Source: Maylandia zebra (Eukaryota > Chordata > Actinopteri > Cichliformes > Cichlidae). From it: 64,000 nt of DNA. The DNA lies in assembly GCF_041146795.1 (NCBI RefSeq), contig NC_135170.1:28232533-28296532 (forward strand). The letters are read 5' to 3'. The notes under the pieces are model-generated. The model saw only the letters and a program-made list of their open reading frames with translations. It did not search any database and had not been told where the DNA came from. The translations under genes were made by a program, and so were the position numbers. Positions 38,598-49,664 of this stretch are shown piece by piece (position 1 is the stretch's first letter; every line of letters begins with the position of its first letter).

Positions 38598-40665
38598 ACC
38601 CCGACAGGCTCATCTGGTCTGCAGCACTGATGCCACTGAAGTCACTCAGAAAGCCCCTCCATCATCTTTTTTTTTTTCCCCCCATAGATAATTTTTCTCT
38701 CAGTCTCTTGCTTCTTGCTGCCTGACTTGACTTAATATATGAAACCAAATGTGCTTTCACTGGCTGGTTGAAGCAGAGCTTTGGGACATCCATCAAATCT
38801 CATCTCATGAGTTATGAGTGCAGGAACTTGTCTACATCTCCTCGGCTTCGTTTACTACTGCACGAATCATCATTGGTGCTGGGAAATTAACTCTGACATG
38901 ATGGTGCCAGGGCTGACTTTGAATCTTTCTTTTCTTTTTTTGTCTTTATGAATGCACCATGACACGTACCAGTCACATCTAACAAGCATTGCTGTGTCAA
39001 GGACTCTGGAAATGCTCATAGACTAACATTGATTACTACTGGTTGTTTTGATTTGTAAAGTACTGTACCATACTCAGAGAGGAATACATTGCACATTCAT
39101 ACAAACTTTTTTTTTTTTAAGTTCATGTATTTTTTTTGTCTCCTCTAAAGCATAACATACAGGAAAAAAGAAAACTTTTTTTTTCTCAGTTCCTCAGCAC
39201 TGCTTTCTGCTTACTGGCTTAAAAGTACAAGGTATTGTTATTTTTAATGTCTACACGTGACACATGCACCACACACTTGGATTTCTCTGGCACTGGCATG
39301 CTGTTGCATTTTTGTCTTAAACCTGATTTCTGGAAACCGCTTTCCTGCAGTATTGCACGTCTTATAGTCCTTTGAAAGAGAACTTTATTTTCTTTTTCCT
39401 TTCGAGACCCTGTTATTTCCTGTGGAGTGTGCGTGTTTTATTTTTTGTTTGTTTTCAGACTGTGTTGAGCCCCTGTTACACAGCCAGGACTGTGTGAAGC
39501 TGTGATTGTAGCTCATAATTTGGATTGGACAAAGATGAACTGTGTTGTAGGGAAGCAGCACTTAGTGAGATGATTAATTTTTCTTTTATATACTACTGGA
39601 AGCAGTAAAAAAGCAGACACTTTTAACTATCTATATATATATATAGAGAGAGAGATGGTGAAGCAGGGGAGTGTGTGAGATTTCTTTTTATATTCCTTTT
39701 TATTTTCTTTCCCCTTACACACTTCAGGATAGTATGCATTAACCATGTTCCTGTTAAATAAAATCATGTGCTCCCTTAGCAAAACTGGGACTTGTCCACA
39801 CACATCTATATCCGATGATACCTTCCCTGCAAAATGAAACCGCTTCCTCCTCCCAGTGACTAACTCTCTTAATCCAAATGTGTATATAAAAAGAAAATAT
39901 GCATATCTCAACAGAAATTTCAGGAGAAGCTTCATGCATAGGCAGTGCAGTGTTTCTCAAATGTGTTTTAGCATTTATAATCAAAAACTGTTACGGGTGA
40001 GTGGATGCTGTGAAGGGATTGCAACAACTGTGCTCTCTGTACAATCTGAAAATTCTTTGCTACGTTTCCTGTTGAAGCATGACAAACTTTGCAACGTGCA
40101 GTGAGATGTTTGTACTTCTGCTTCCTCAGCTCGCTTCTTAGATGTGCTTCGTGATCAGTACAAGAGGTGATGTTGAGACTGTGCCAACAAGTTAAGCACA
40201 ACCCTTACTGTTTTGTTTTGTTTTTTTAATCTCTTTACTTAAAGTCTGTTGAGAAAATGAGCCTGACTGGTTCGAACCACCTATATTCTGTTAAATGTTA
40301 TTACACTGATGCAGTTTTTCTCCTTTAGATAGTCATACTCTTTGTTGTTTTGTAATGCAATGCTATTATACTGGTTATAAACTATTACAAAATGAAGAAA
40401 AAATTGTGAAATTGGCATTTTAATTTCTACATTTTTAAACAACTTTTTTTTTCTATTGGGTTTGCTAGTTTATTGTTTTTAGTTTAGATTTGTAGAAGCA
40501 CCGTGTGTTACTTCATTAATGTGAATATGGTAAATAGACTTAAATTTTTCATTAAAATTTTTGTGGAGGAAAAAAAAATCACTGTAGATGTAACTTTTTT
40601 GTAAACACTGTGGTCGTCTTGAGCTTGAATGCTGTGTTTCAAAATTAAAGAAACCTTAAATCTAG
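38598..40665 (+). other. ttyh3: ttyh3 3' UTR
   Basis: It follows the TAG at 38595-38597. Candidate poly(A) signals are AATAAA at 39757-39762 and ATTAAA at 40644-40649; the latter precedes the start of the Tc1-like copy C. The region contains T-rich runs, a (TA)n(GA)n microsatellite at 39632-39654 and a Pumilio-type TGTATATA at 39881-39888. The length is inferred from the signals. Confidence 0.6.
39632..39654 (+). repeat. (TA)n(GA)n microsatellite in ttyh3 3' UTR
   Basis: An alternating TA run of about seven units is followed directly by about four to five GA units. It should vary in length between individuals. Confidence 0.9.
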
Positions 40666-40743
40666 TGCAGTAGGTCATCGCACTTCTTTGTGCTGTTGAG
40701 ACAGAAAATCCCTCCTGACATCCAGTAGGTAGCAGCAAAACTT

Positions 40744-42001
40744 CACTGTAGTTCTTATAGACAACTGTTCAACTGCTCAAATATTTAATCAGCCAGTTAC
40801 ATGGCAGCGACTCAATGCATTTAGGCACGCAGATACGGTCAAGACGATCTGCTGAAGTACAAACCAAGCTTCAGAATGGGGAAGAACGGTGACTTAACAG
40901 ACTGTTGCATGGTCTGATAATCTTATAGATTAACATACAAGATTTTCTCACACGACCATCTCTAACGTTTAGAGAGAATAGTTTGAAACTGAGAAAATAT
41001 CCAGGGAACAGCAGTTCACCAAATTCCTTCTTGATGCCAGAGATCAGAGAAGAAAAGTCAGACTACTTAAAGCTGATAGGAGGCAACAGTAACTTATTAC
41101 AACTAAGGTTGAGAGTGCAACTGAGTTATGCACTCTCTGAACACTCAACATATGTAACCTTGAAGCAGAAGATTACAGCAGCAGAGGATCACACCAGGTA
41201 GGAAACTGAGCCTACAATTTGCACAAGCTCACCAAACTTGAACAATAAAAGACTGGAAAATATTGCTGGTCTGATGAGTCTTTTATTTCTTCTGTGACAT
41301 TTGGATGGCAGGGTCAGAAATTGGAGTAAACAACAAAGTATGGATCCATCCAGCCTTGTATCAACAGTTCAGGCTGGTGGTGGTGTAATGATTTGGGTGA
41401 TACTTCTTTGTGTACTTTGGGCTCCTTAACATCAGTTGAGAACTGCTTAACCTGAGTATTGTTGCTGGTCGTGACTATGCCTGCATCACGACAGTGCACC
41501 CATCTTCCAGTAGGATATCACGCCATACCTCAAGCTCAAAGTCTCTTGGCCGTCCCTTGTACAAGACTAAAGACTAGGAAGGACAGAGCCTTTCGGTCTG
41601 TGCCACTAAGGCTATGGAAAAGCTGACCACTCCAGCTCCATTTAGCTGACTCTGCAGAGTCTCCTGCTACTTTGTTATGTTATGTTTTAATGTGTGTGTG
41701 TGGGTGGGTTTGTTTTATTTGTTTGTTTGTTTTTTTGACAAGTTTGATGGACTAACAGTCACCAGATCCTGATCCAATAGAGCACCTTTAGAATATGGTG
41801 GAATAGAGGTTTGAAATTATGGATGTGGAGCCAACCAATCCACAGCGACTGTGTGATGTCATCACGTCAATATGACCTAAAGTGTTCGAGGAATGTTTCC
41901 AGCACCTTGCTGAGTCTATACTGTGATGAATGAAGTTAGTTTTGAAGGAAGGAGTCCAACTCTGTACAAGCAAAGCGTACCTAATAGAGTGGCTGGTGAG
42001 A
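40744..42001 (+). mobile_element. Tc1-like transposon relic, copy C, near full length
   Basis: The 5' end CACTGTAGTTCTTATAGAC and the 3' end TACCTAATAGAGTGGCTGG are decayed versions of the family's inverted repeats (CACTGGCCACTTTATTAGG type). Between them the element runs in order: ATGGCAGCGACTCAATGCAT, GTCAAGACGATCTGCTG, the helix-turn-helix DNA, GGTCTGATGAGTC (catalytic D region), and CCAATAGAGCACCTTTAG (PIEHLW region). Frameshifts and stops kill the transposase. About 210 bp of foreign DNA replaces part of the gene at roughly 41540-41750. Copies A and B are fragments of the same family. Confidence 0.8.
41540..41750 (+). mobile_element. LINE 3'-end fragment inserted in Tc1 copy C
   Basis: The DNA reads, in one frame, like the end of a LINE ORF2 (GQSLSVCATKAMEKL; compare the DRAFSVAAPKLWNSLP type). 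A GT/T-rich tail follows and may be a decayed 3' end. It interrupts the transposase region of copy C at a point where the other copies are continuous. Confidence 0.45.
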
Positions 42002-42009
42002 GCATACAT

Positions 42010-43050
42010 CTAAATTGATGCTGTTTAGAAATTATGTTTTATGTTCACTTTGGTCTGTTTTTGTTTTGTTTTTTTGGTAATTCTCTTTAAGCATCAAGTG
42101 CTCTCCGATGTCACTACATTTAATGTAAACATACAGCACAAACAAAACAGGATATGAGCTTGACTATTTTAAACAGCTAAGTTTCTCAGAAAATGTCAAG
42201 GCGATACTTTCATTTTCAGCCCCCACATGCTGCTGTTTTCAGAGACAGAGCTCTAAAATTACAGTACGCTGTTGGTGAACTTCGTGCAGCATTTAGCAGC
42301 TAAAATGGCGGGAATCCTTTGCAGTCACTGATGCAAAAATGACTCCAAATAACTGAAAATGTTTAAAATGTTTCACGCTCTTTAAAATGTGCTGATAAAT
42401 CAGCTGGTTTAAGAGCTTTTTGGACCCTGAGGGGACATTTGTGAGAGCTCAAACTCCAGAAATTCATTTTAAAATGTGCTCCTCAAACTTCAAGTCTTCA
42501 AATCGACTGAAGTCAGCATTGAAGAGGAAGTGTCCTACTCAAAGAAATCTTTGGCAGGCAAAGTAAAACTCATGCAAACATGGATTCACCTCTGTTTGCA
42601 CCATTTTGTTATGAGCTGTTGCATCTGTGGATGCCAAAAAGAAAGTCTTCATAGCAGTGACTGGATACTGACCTGATGCTAACTGTCTCCTGCATGTACC
42701 ACATGTAGTATAGATAAAGCTATAGAATTTAAATTTACCAAGCCAATTATCAAAACTGGTAATAGTTCCATGAACCTTTGAGCAAGGCATATTACATGGT
42801 AGATACTATTGGAAACACTTCGAAAAAGCATAAACGGCACAAATAGAGTGGAAATCATCCAGAACAAAGGTTTTTTAACAAGGCTGTAAACATGTTTATT
42901 TCTGCTGCTGAGTTGTTGTAATTTGACATTTTAATTACTTTTGAGACAAACAAGATAAAAGATAAATCTTTGCACTTTAGATATTTTGGTAATGTCATTT
43001 TTATGGGTAATGTGTTATAACAGTCTGATTCACTCACTGACTAACTCTGT
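42010..43050. other. Intergenic, nothing recognised
   Basis: There is no gene, RNA or identified repeat. The short open frames on both strands have no recognisable relatives. Confidence 0.5.
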
Positions 43051-43059
43051 CTCCTAAAA

Positions 43060-43262
43060 ATCATCAATTCAGTTCAATTCAACAGTATTTACATACAAAT
43101 GAGCTGGACTGAACTGAATTAAAGGGGGGAAACCCCCAACAATCCCTTACGAGGAAGCACTTGGTGACAGTGGTGAGGAAAAACTCCCTTTGAAAAGGAA
43201 ACCTCCAGCAAAACCAGGTCCAGGGAGGGGCATCTGCCTCTGGATTGGGGGGTAACGCTGGC
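43060..43262 (-). repeat. Common teleost interspersed repeat
   Basis: GAGGAAGCACTTGGTGACAG, GAGGAAAAACTCCCTTTGAA, AACCTCCAGCAAAACCAGG and CAGGGAGGGGCATCTGCC occur in the order found in a very abundant teleost repeat. I do not know its class. The strand is arbitrary. Confidence 0.6.
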
Positions 43263-43269
43263 CTCATTT

Positions 43270-43965
43270 TCTTCTTTTTCTTGCAGATTCTCCTGGAGTG
43301 TCTCATTTTGGGTCTGAGAATGATCTGGTTTGGAAATGTTGGACTCAAAGGCTGCCGCAGTACAATCTTCTCTTCTTCTGTTTGCTGGAGTTTGTTTTTG
43401 ATGTTTGTGTTGTCCTGGTTTTACTTCTCTGCAATTTCCAGGTAGAAAATTTTTTTCCAGTTCTTGTTTTAAGTTTTGTGCCTTCAAATAATTTTTTTCA
43501 CTAAGGGTCTCAATAGTGCAGAGTTTGACTCTGAGCTCTGTGATCTCACAGCGGACTTCCTCTTCCTGTTCTCTGCGTTTTGCAATTTTCTCTTCAAGAT
43601 TTTTGAAGAGCTGATCGCAGAGTCGATTTCATCCTGCTGTTTCTTACATCGGATCTCCAACTCAGCTTCTCTTCTGCATTTTCTCTACTCCACTTTAGCT
43701 GCAGGCAAATCCAGTCATTCTGGGATTTGTTCTTGGTACCTTTGTGGTTTCCAGCTACCAATTTGTAGTGATTTGTTTGCTGCCCGTGCAGATAAACCTT
43801 CAGTTGGAATCTCAGCACAGGAATCTCATCTCTTATATTACATGGAGGTCTGTCATCATTGGGTAGAAAGTGAGCATTGGGCCAATGTTTGTGTTTCGTT
43901 GCATACTTTTCACGTGCCTCATCTTTATTCTAAAAGCTCACTGTAAGTCTGAAAGGGAAGGTTTA
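43270..43965 (-). pseudogene. Frameshifted coding remnant with coiled-coil segment, family unknown
   Basis: On the minus strand one frame is open for about 117 codons from 43945 (it includes RFQLKVYLHGQQTNHYKLV). The signal then moves through a second frame (EAELEIRCKKQQDEIDSAI, near 43610-43670) and a third (LFKNLEEKIAKRREQEEEV and EITELRVKLCTIETL, then KAQNLKQELEK). That is two frame shifts inside one continuous heptad-rich stretch. Downstream the frame runs into the repeat at 43060-43262, where coding is implausible. This suggests a dead copy of a gene, or a piece of a mobile element, encoding a basic region followed by a coiled coil. I do not recognise the family. The plus-strand open frame at 43476-43946 is its mirror. 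Confidence 0.4.
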
Positions 43966-44009
43966 CTAGATAGTAGTGAGGCATCCTATGAAGTACAGTT
44001 GGGAGATAG

Positions 44010-45640
44010 TAGCACTGATAAAAAGACAAGAGGTCAAGCTGAAGATCCCAGAATCAACAAGAAGATGATGGTAATTCACATCTTTCTGGTTTGCATTATA
44101 AATTTTAATTTCCAGAGTTATTTCAGTTACTGTAGAGAAAACATATGAGCAGGTTTGCCTCCTCCGAGGAATTTACAAAAATTATATTAAAAGGAATTGG
44201 CAGGAAAAATTTGTATTACCATTTAAAAAAAAGGCTGAGAGGGGTTTCCAGTTGCCTCATAAGTTACGGTGTAGATTTCCCTCAAAGCATAATTCAAGCA
44301 TAAAAGCATCTGTTTCTTCAGCTAAAACGGGGGCGGCATGTCCAGCTAATGTGTAAAAATTACATGTGCCAACATTTTGAATGAAATGTAGAGGAGAAAA
44401 TTTGAAGGTTTTGGGGTCATTGTTGCCTTCCTTTTGCAGAAGAGTCTGATTTTTTTTTTTTTTTTTTTGTCTCAGGTTTATTTCTGTCGCTATGCAGTAA
44501 CATACGACAGTGTGGTTGTAGTTCAATGTGAGCTGAGGAGAATAGGCAGCCTTGTGTTTGTGACATCTCTGGGCAGACAGCAGGCGAGAGGTCAGTGTCA
44601 GCACCGGGCCACTAGTCTGGTTTTGTCAACTTCCTTCATACCGCCAACCAGCTGCTGTTACCCCGTTTGATACTGCAACTGATCATTCAAGAACAGACAA
44701 ACAGACTTTTGTATTTTAAAAATACCCCTTTTTTATCTTAAAACTAGCTACTTTATTTTAATTCTTTAACTATGTGTCACATTTGTCTATCAAAAATGTC
44801 TCTTCTTAGTTTAGCCTACTGAAAAACAGTTGTAATATTCAGATTCACTTTTTCCCCGAATGATAAATGCCAAGATTACATCATCTCCCGGGCTCCTGCT
44901 GTTTTTTGTGCGGGCTGAGCAGTAAACAAACAAAGCACGATGGAGGCAGGGAGGTTTTCACAGCCCGTCTAACACAGAGACGCAATTGAAATTTCACACA
45001 GCCTCACTGTCGAGGAAATTGAATTACACTGCTTGTTGCTGGACTGGAGGAATGCATTACTAATGCTTTGAGGTGACGAGCTGAATGGAGAAGGGGAAGG
45101 AGGAGGGAGCAGTTGGGGAGGGTGAGACTGCACCCTCTGACCCCGCCCCCCCAAAACCCTCAGACAGACACTTCCTGAGTCTGCTTGGGCTCTCTTCCAG
45201 ATGGTCGGACCATGGCTTTCCTTCTTCTCTGCCTTCTCAGTGCCAAGCAGCTGCATGACTGACGGCCAGGAGACACACAAGAGTTGAACCTCACAAGGCA
45301 ATTAAGACCTCCATTTAAAAGTGCACCAGTGTAATCAGCCTAAACCTCAGGGCTGATATTGCCCCTCTGAAATCTTTCTGGCGCATCCTAATTCAGCTCT
45401 TATATCAAACAGCAGGCATTGAAAAAAAAAAAAAGAGGATAAGCAATTTTAGCAAAAAAACCCCAAAAAAACCCCAAACAGAACTTTATTTGAATTTATT
45501 TTTTCTTGACTTTCTGGAAGCATCAAGTTTCCATTTGGCAAGTGAAGTTGATGATAGTTACACACAAAATACCTCTATCAGGGTCAAGTTGGGCTCCGTC
45601 TGTCGGCTTTAAATGTTGACCGCCATTCACTCTCTTACAT
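44010..45640. other. Intergenic, possible noncoding conserved patch
   Basis: No gene recognised. The region contains a T20-class run near 44451-44468 and a (C)AAAAAACCCC-type stretch near 45455. A compositionally distinct patch at about 44870-45060 could be a conserved noncoding element, but this cannot be judged without alignment. Confidence 0.35.
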
Positions 45641-45654
45641 ACACCATAAAAAAG

Positions 45655-46112
45655 AAGGTCCACCCTCTTTCAATTCAAAGGTTTTATGCATTAAGATATA
45701 AACTTTTAGAAATGCAATGTTACAAAGTTTCTTAAGTTCATTGAGGCTTGCAGGCATTAATTTATGCACAGATTTCTTAAGACCCTGCTAGCATTGTGGT
45801 ACATTGAGGTCTGGCCATTGCTACACTCTGTTATACATTTGCTGTTGTGCTTGGGATCATTGTCCTGTTGCATGAGCCCGTTTGAGCCAAGCTTACCTTG
45901 AATACGTTGGTATACCAAAAAGTTCACGATCGACTCAGGTGCCCCGCTCCCGTGGCTGCAATCATCACTGCTACATCTTATTGTCTGACAGTATGATTTG
46001 TTTGTGCTGTGTTTGGTGTTCTGTAAATGTGGTGCTGTGCATTATGGACAAACATCTCCACTTTGTTCTCGTTTCTCCAAACGCCGTGATTCCAGAAGTC
46101 TCGTTGTTTAAT
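45655..46112 (-). mobile_element. Common teleost DNA repeat (non-autonomous), decayed
   Basis: GTTGTGCTTGGGATCATTGT, CCTGTTGCATGA, GGTGCTGTGCATTATGGAC, CAAACATCTCCACTTTG and ATTCCAGAAGTC occur in the order of a well-known, very abundant teleost repeat. I could not place its superfamily with certainty. No open frame persists. Confidence 0.6.
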
Positions 46113-46119
46113 TAGAAGC

Positions 46120-47630
46120 TACAAGTCAAGTTTCAAGTCAAGGTTTTGAACTCAGAACAGCTGCTTTTATTCAAAGTAATGCAATAAGAGCAGTGAGAGT
46201 GAAGCAAGAATAAAAAAATATGTGTGCTGACTAACTAAATGAGGAGCAACTGCTTACTAAGTTCAGTAAAATAAAGGCCTCCTCACGTTTGTCACAGCAA
46301 TACAGTCATGTCACTTTTGTGGGTTGTTTTCTGTGATTGACTCAAGGAATGAATCTCAAGGAAGCTGACTTTTTGTGATGAAAGACACTCATCGGAGTAG
46401 AAAGTTGAAAAATGTTGTTGGTATATTTGAATATTTGAAAAATACACACAACGGGGTTAATGATCATCATTGTTGATATGCAGGCTAAATAAAATAAAAT
46501 AGTAGAATCTTTTCAGAAGGTTTGAGAGATGATTAATGAAAGACTAAAGTTCCACACACTTTTCTATTACCTGTGATTTTAGTGAAATCACTTTTATTTT
46601 ACAATTAGATGGCGTCAATTATGCTGCCTTTGTGGTCACAAACCTAAAAGATGATGACCCACTGGTGTTATTTTAAAATGTGTTGTACATCCTAAGATTA
46701 TCATAGCTTTTGTATTTAAACTACAGCTGTTAGTGGCATAAAATGGAAAAGTTCCATGTAATTATGAATGGTTCTCACGCTTTGCCATTTCTCATCTTGT
46801 CATCACAGTATAGTTGAGGCAAAATCTACACGTGAGCACCGCCGTGTCCTGTCACTGCTTTGTTGCTCAGCGGGAGTGGAGGAAACCGGGCGCCTGGCTT
46901 GTCCCTTTTGTGGCAAAGCTCCGAGGGAGGCTGCTGCGTCCTGAGAGTCAGCACTCACATCATTCACACCTCACCTCCTCCTTTGTGCACATCACCCCAA
47001 GCAGTCAGTGGGAGCACGTAGCCGAAGAAAGATTTATGGAGCAGGCCATTTATCCATGTCCTTGCTTTTTCCCCCCCTTTTTTCTGAGCCCTGCTCACTG
47101 AGATGCTTCACGACTTTCTCAAAGTTTCCTTCCTGTTCTTCTGTGTGAAGAATTTGTCATGATCCAGTGGTTCACCACCAACTCCAAAGAAAAAGCCCAC
47201 ATAAGACATTTAACCACATGATCTCATCTAGCAGCCAGGACATTAAAGTTTTCTTATTACCAAGGTTACGAGAAACATTCAAAAACACCGTCTAAATGAG
47301 GAGAGAGTCACAGTTTTTGCATTCAGACACATCTAAAAGGTCTTTTAGTGGCTTTGGTCAAATATTATGAGCATAATGTAAAACCTTTGGTTGCTTGGTG
47401 AGAGTGTTCCACCAGCTGTCCTCCACATAAAAGTCTGGTGCATATCAAACCAAAAATATCCTTAACAGTTGGTTACCAGAGTGTTGCATTGTTATGTGGA
47501 GATGAGTTATCAGTGCCTGAGGTCATACACCAGCGTTTGCACCCTCATTTGCATTTATGCAAAACCTCTTTAACCTTTCATGCAAATGACCTTCAAACAA
47601 TGAATTTACATAGCAGTACCAAATAATTAA
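46120..47630. other. Intergenic, nothing recognised
   Basis: No gene or identified repeat. A GC-richer patch at 46830-47100 has an open frame of 95 codons without recognisable relatives. Confidence 0.45.
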
Positions 47631-47635
47631 AAACC

Positions 47636-47775
47636 CAGCTCGCCCGTGATAGACTCGAGACCTGTCCAGGGCTTACTCTGCCTTTCGCCCTCTGACAGCT
47701 GGGATAGGCTCCAGCCTCCCTGCGGCCCTGAACTGGACAAATGGTTGAGACAATGAATGTGTAGATGGATGGATT
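47636..47775 (+). repeat. SINE 3' fragment
   Basis: CGAGACCTGTCCAGGGCTTA, GACAGCTGGGATAGGCTCC and a short GGATGGATT tail match the 3' half of the teleost tRNA-derived SINE also seen at 37258-37425. The tRNA-like head is absent. Confidence 0.75.
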
Positions 47776-47969
47776 AAATCACCATGCAGAAATGTAATGT
47801 TAGCCATGTTATTTTAATGCAGAGTTACTGAAATCAGTCTTTTAAGCCATGTATATACACGTTGGGTCACTGTGTGAAATGTAAATTTAAAGACAATGAG
47901 TGGTACTAAAAAAGAAACAGGAGGAGGAACATTTTAGAGTAAACTGACAACAGGTCATAACATAACATG

Positions 47970-48535
47970 GAAATCATTGCATAGGTTTAGGAACACTTCC
48001 AGAAAGCTTACCGTGCCATCAACAAATGCATGTTTAAGCTAAAGAACAAGCTATGTGTGAACATGGTACAGAAACGCTGCAGTCTTCTCTGGGCCAAAGC
48101 TCATTTAAAACAGAATGAGACAAGGTGGGAAACTTTTCTGCGGTCAGACGAATGAAAGTTTCAGATTCATTTTGGAAAACATGGACACCGCATCCTCCGG
48201 GCTAAAAAGGAGCGAGACCACCATGCTTGTTAACGGGACTCGGTTCAAAAGCCTGCAATTCTGATTGGATGGGGTGTGTTAGTGCCTGTGGAATTGAAAG
48301 CTTGGACATCTGGAAAGTCAGTGCTAAAAGGTATATACATATTTAATGTTCCTGATGTTTATGAACTGTTGCTTAAAAAAAGAAAAAGAGAGAGAGGATG
48401 CTAAACAGTGGTAAATCAAATTCAAACAAGCTTGTGTTTTTCTTGATATGATAATAAAATATGGTATACGCAAATCCTCACATTCTGTTTTTATTTCCAT
48501 TTTTCTAAAAATTCCAACATTTTGGGAATTTGAGT
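47970..48535 (+). mobile_element. Second Tc1-like family, internally deleted relic
   Basis: CTTCTCTGGGCCAAAGCTCA (WAKAH-type motif), CTGCGGTCAGACGAATG (the catalytic SDE region) and GGAAAACATGGACACCGC belong to a Tc1-like family different from copies A-C. After about 48340 the sequence jumps to the 3' part (AATAAAATATGG... CATTCTGTTTTTATTTCC... TTTTGGGAATT), so the second half of the transposase, including its last catalytic residue, is deleted. The 5' end is also missing. It cannot be active. Confidence 0.7.
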
Positions 48536-49034
48536 AGTATGTAAATCCAGTATCTTTTTAGATGTCATCATCTTATCCATGTTTGTAAAGCTGATAACTC
48601 CTGATCAGCTGTGCAGCCGAATGAGAAAATGAGCATGGCACTTACAAACCATCTGTTGAACATTTCCAAAACATCATTACACTGATGCAGTTTTCTTGTT
48701 TGGGGGAGCTGTCATATTCTCGTTGCTATGTGTTACCCAAGGCATATACAAAGTGATGGGTTTTAACCTCGTCATTTTGTATTTTTAATCTTATTAAAGT
48801 CAGTCTTTCTAACACTTTTAGTACTTTAAAAATCATCATGTTGAAAAATGTGACCTTTTTCTCCCACGAGCAGCACAGTAACACGGAGAATATACTCATT
48901 TTAATTGTTCATTATGACTGTTTTACTTGTCTGTCTAACTTTTATAAACTATTTACATGTCTCATGCAGTATAATCTAACTGTATTGATTACTGCATGTC
49001 AAACACTTTAGCTGCTTCAATAAAGGATCAGAAA

Positions 49035-49660
49035 CTAAATCCTGCGCAAACAACCAGGGGGCCACAAGCCAGTGTACTCCTAGTGCTGGTCCCAAGCCCA
49101 GAATAATGGGGAGGAGGGTTGTATCAGATCTTAGCCAAATCAAATATGAAGAAATGAGCGTTCCATACTGGATCGGTTGATGCCTGAGCTAACAACAACC
49201 AGCACTGGTGTTGGTGCTGATCAGCAGGCTCCCATTGGAAACGGTTCTATTGTTGGACGGAGTTTGGACTGTGACTTGTATAGGAGAGAGCTGGCTGATA
49301 TGATGAAGACCGGGAATGTAGATGTATAAATTATACGTACAGAAGACCAGGTGGAAGAGAACGAAAGGCTAGAAGCATCCAAACGGTTCGACCATGATGG
49401 AAGTAGGGGTGTGGACAGGATTAGGAAAGAGGATGTCAGAGGGACACTTCAGGTTGAGTGGATTAGACATGGAGGAGGGAGAGTGGACACAGTAGACAAA
49501 GGATGCTGAAGATTTAGCTGCTGAGTAAGAGCACCACAGAGGAGGTTTATGGATGTAGAGAAGAAGCACATGCAGAGAGTTGGTGTGACTGAAGAGAATA
49601 AAACAGAGGCACTATGGTGACCTCTAAAGGAAACAAATGAAAGAAGAAGATGGCAGAGTA
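49035..49660 (+). mobile_element. RTE-like LINE with the middle deleted
   Basis: The first part (GGGGCCACAAGCCAGTGTAC, then GAGAGAGCTGGCTGATATGA, the RELADM of the endonuclease start, and GAAGACCAGGTGGAAG, the ETRW motif) is the 5' UTR and endonuclease start of an RTE-like element. After about 49430 it joins the 3' end (GAGGAGGTTTATGGATGTAG, GAAGCACATGCAGAGAGTTG, then GGTGACCTCTAAAGG and AAAGAAGAAG). Almost the whole reverse transcriptase is gone, so both ends of the parent element are kept in a 0.6 kb copy. Confidence 0.7.
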
Positions 49661-49664
49661 CAGT

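Noticed and set aside
40265..40285. GGTTCGAACC resembling a tRNA T-loop
   Set aside because: No cloverleaf, A box or acceptor stem can be formed around it. It lies in the ttyh3 3' UTR.
43476..43946. 156-codon open frame on the plus strand
   Set aside because: It mirrors the minus-strand coiled-coil remnant. Its Phe/Leu/Ser-rich composition is the typical antisense image of a Glu/Lys/Arg-rich coding sequence.
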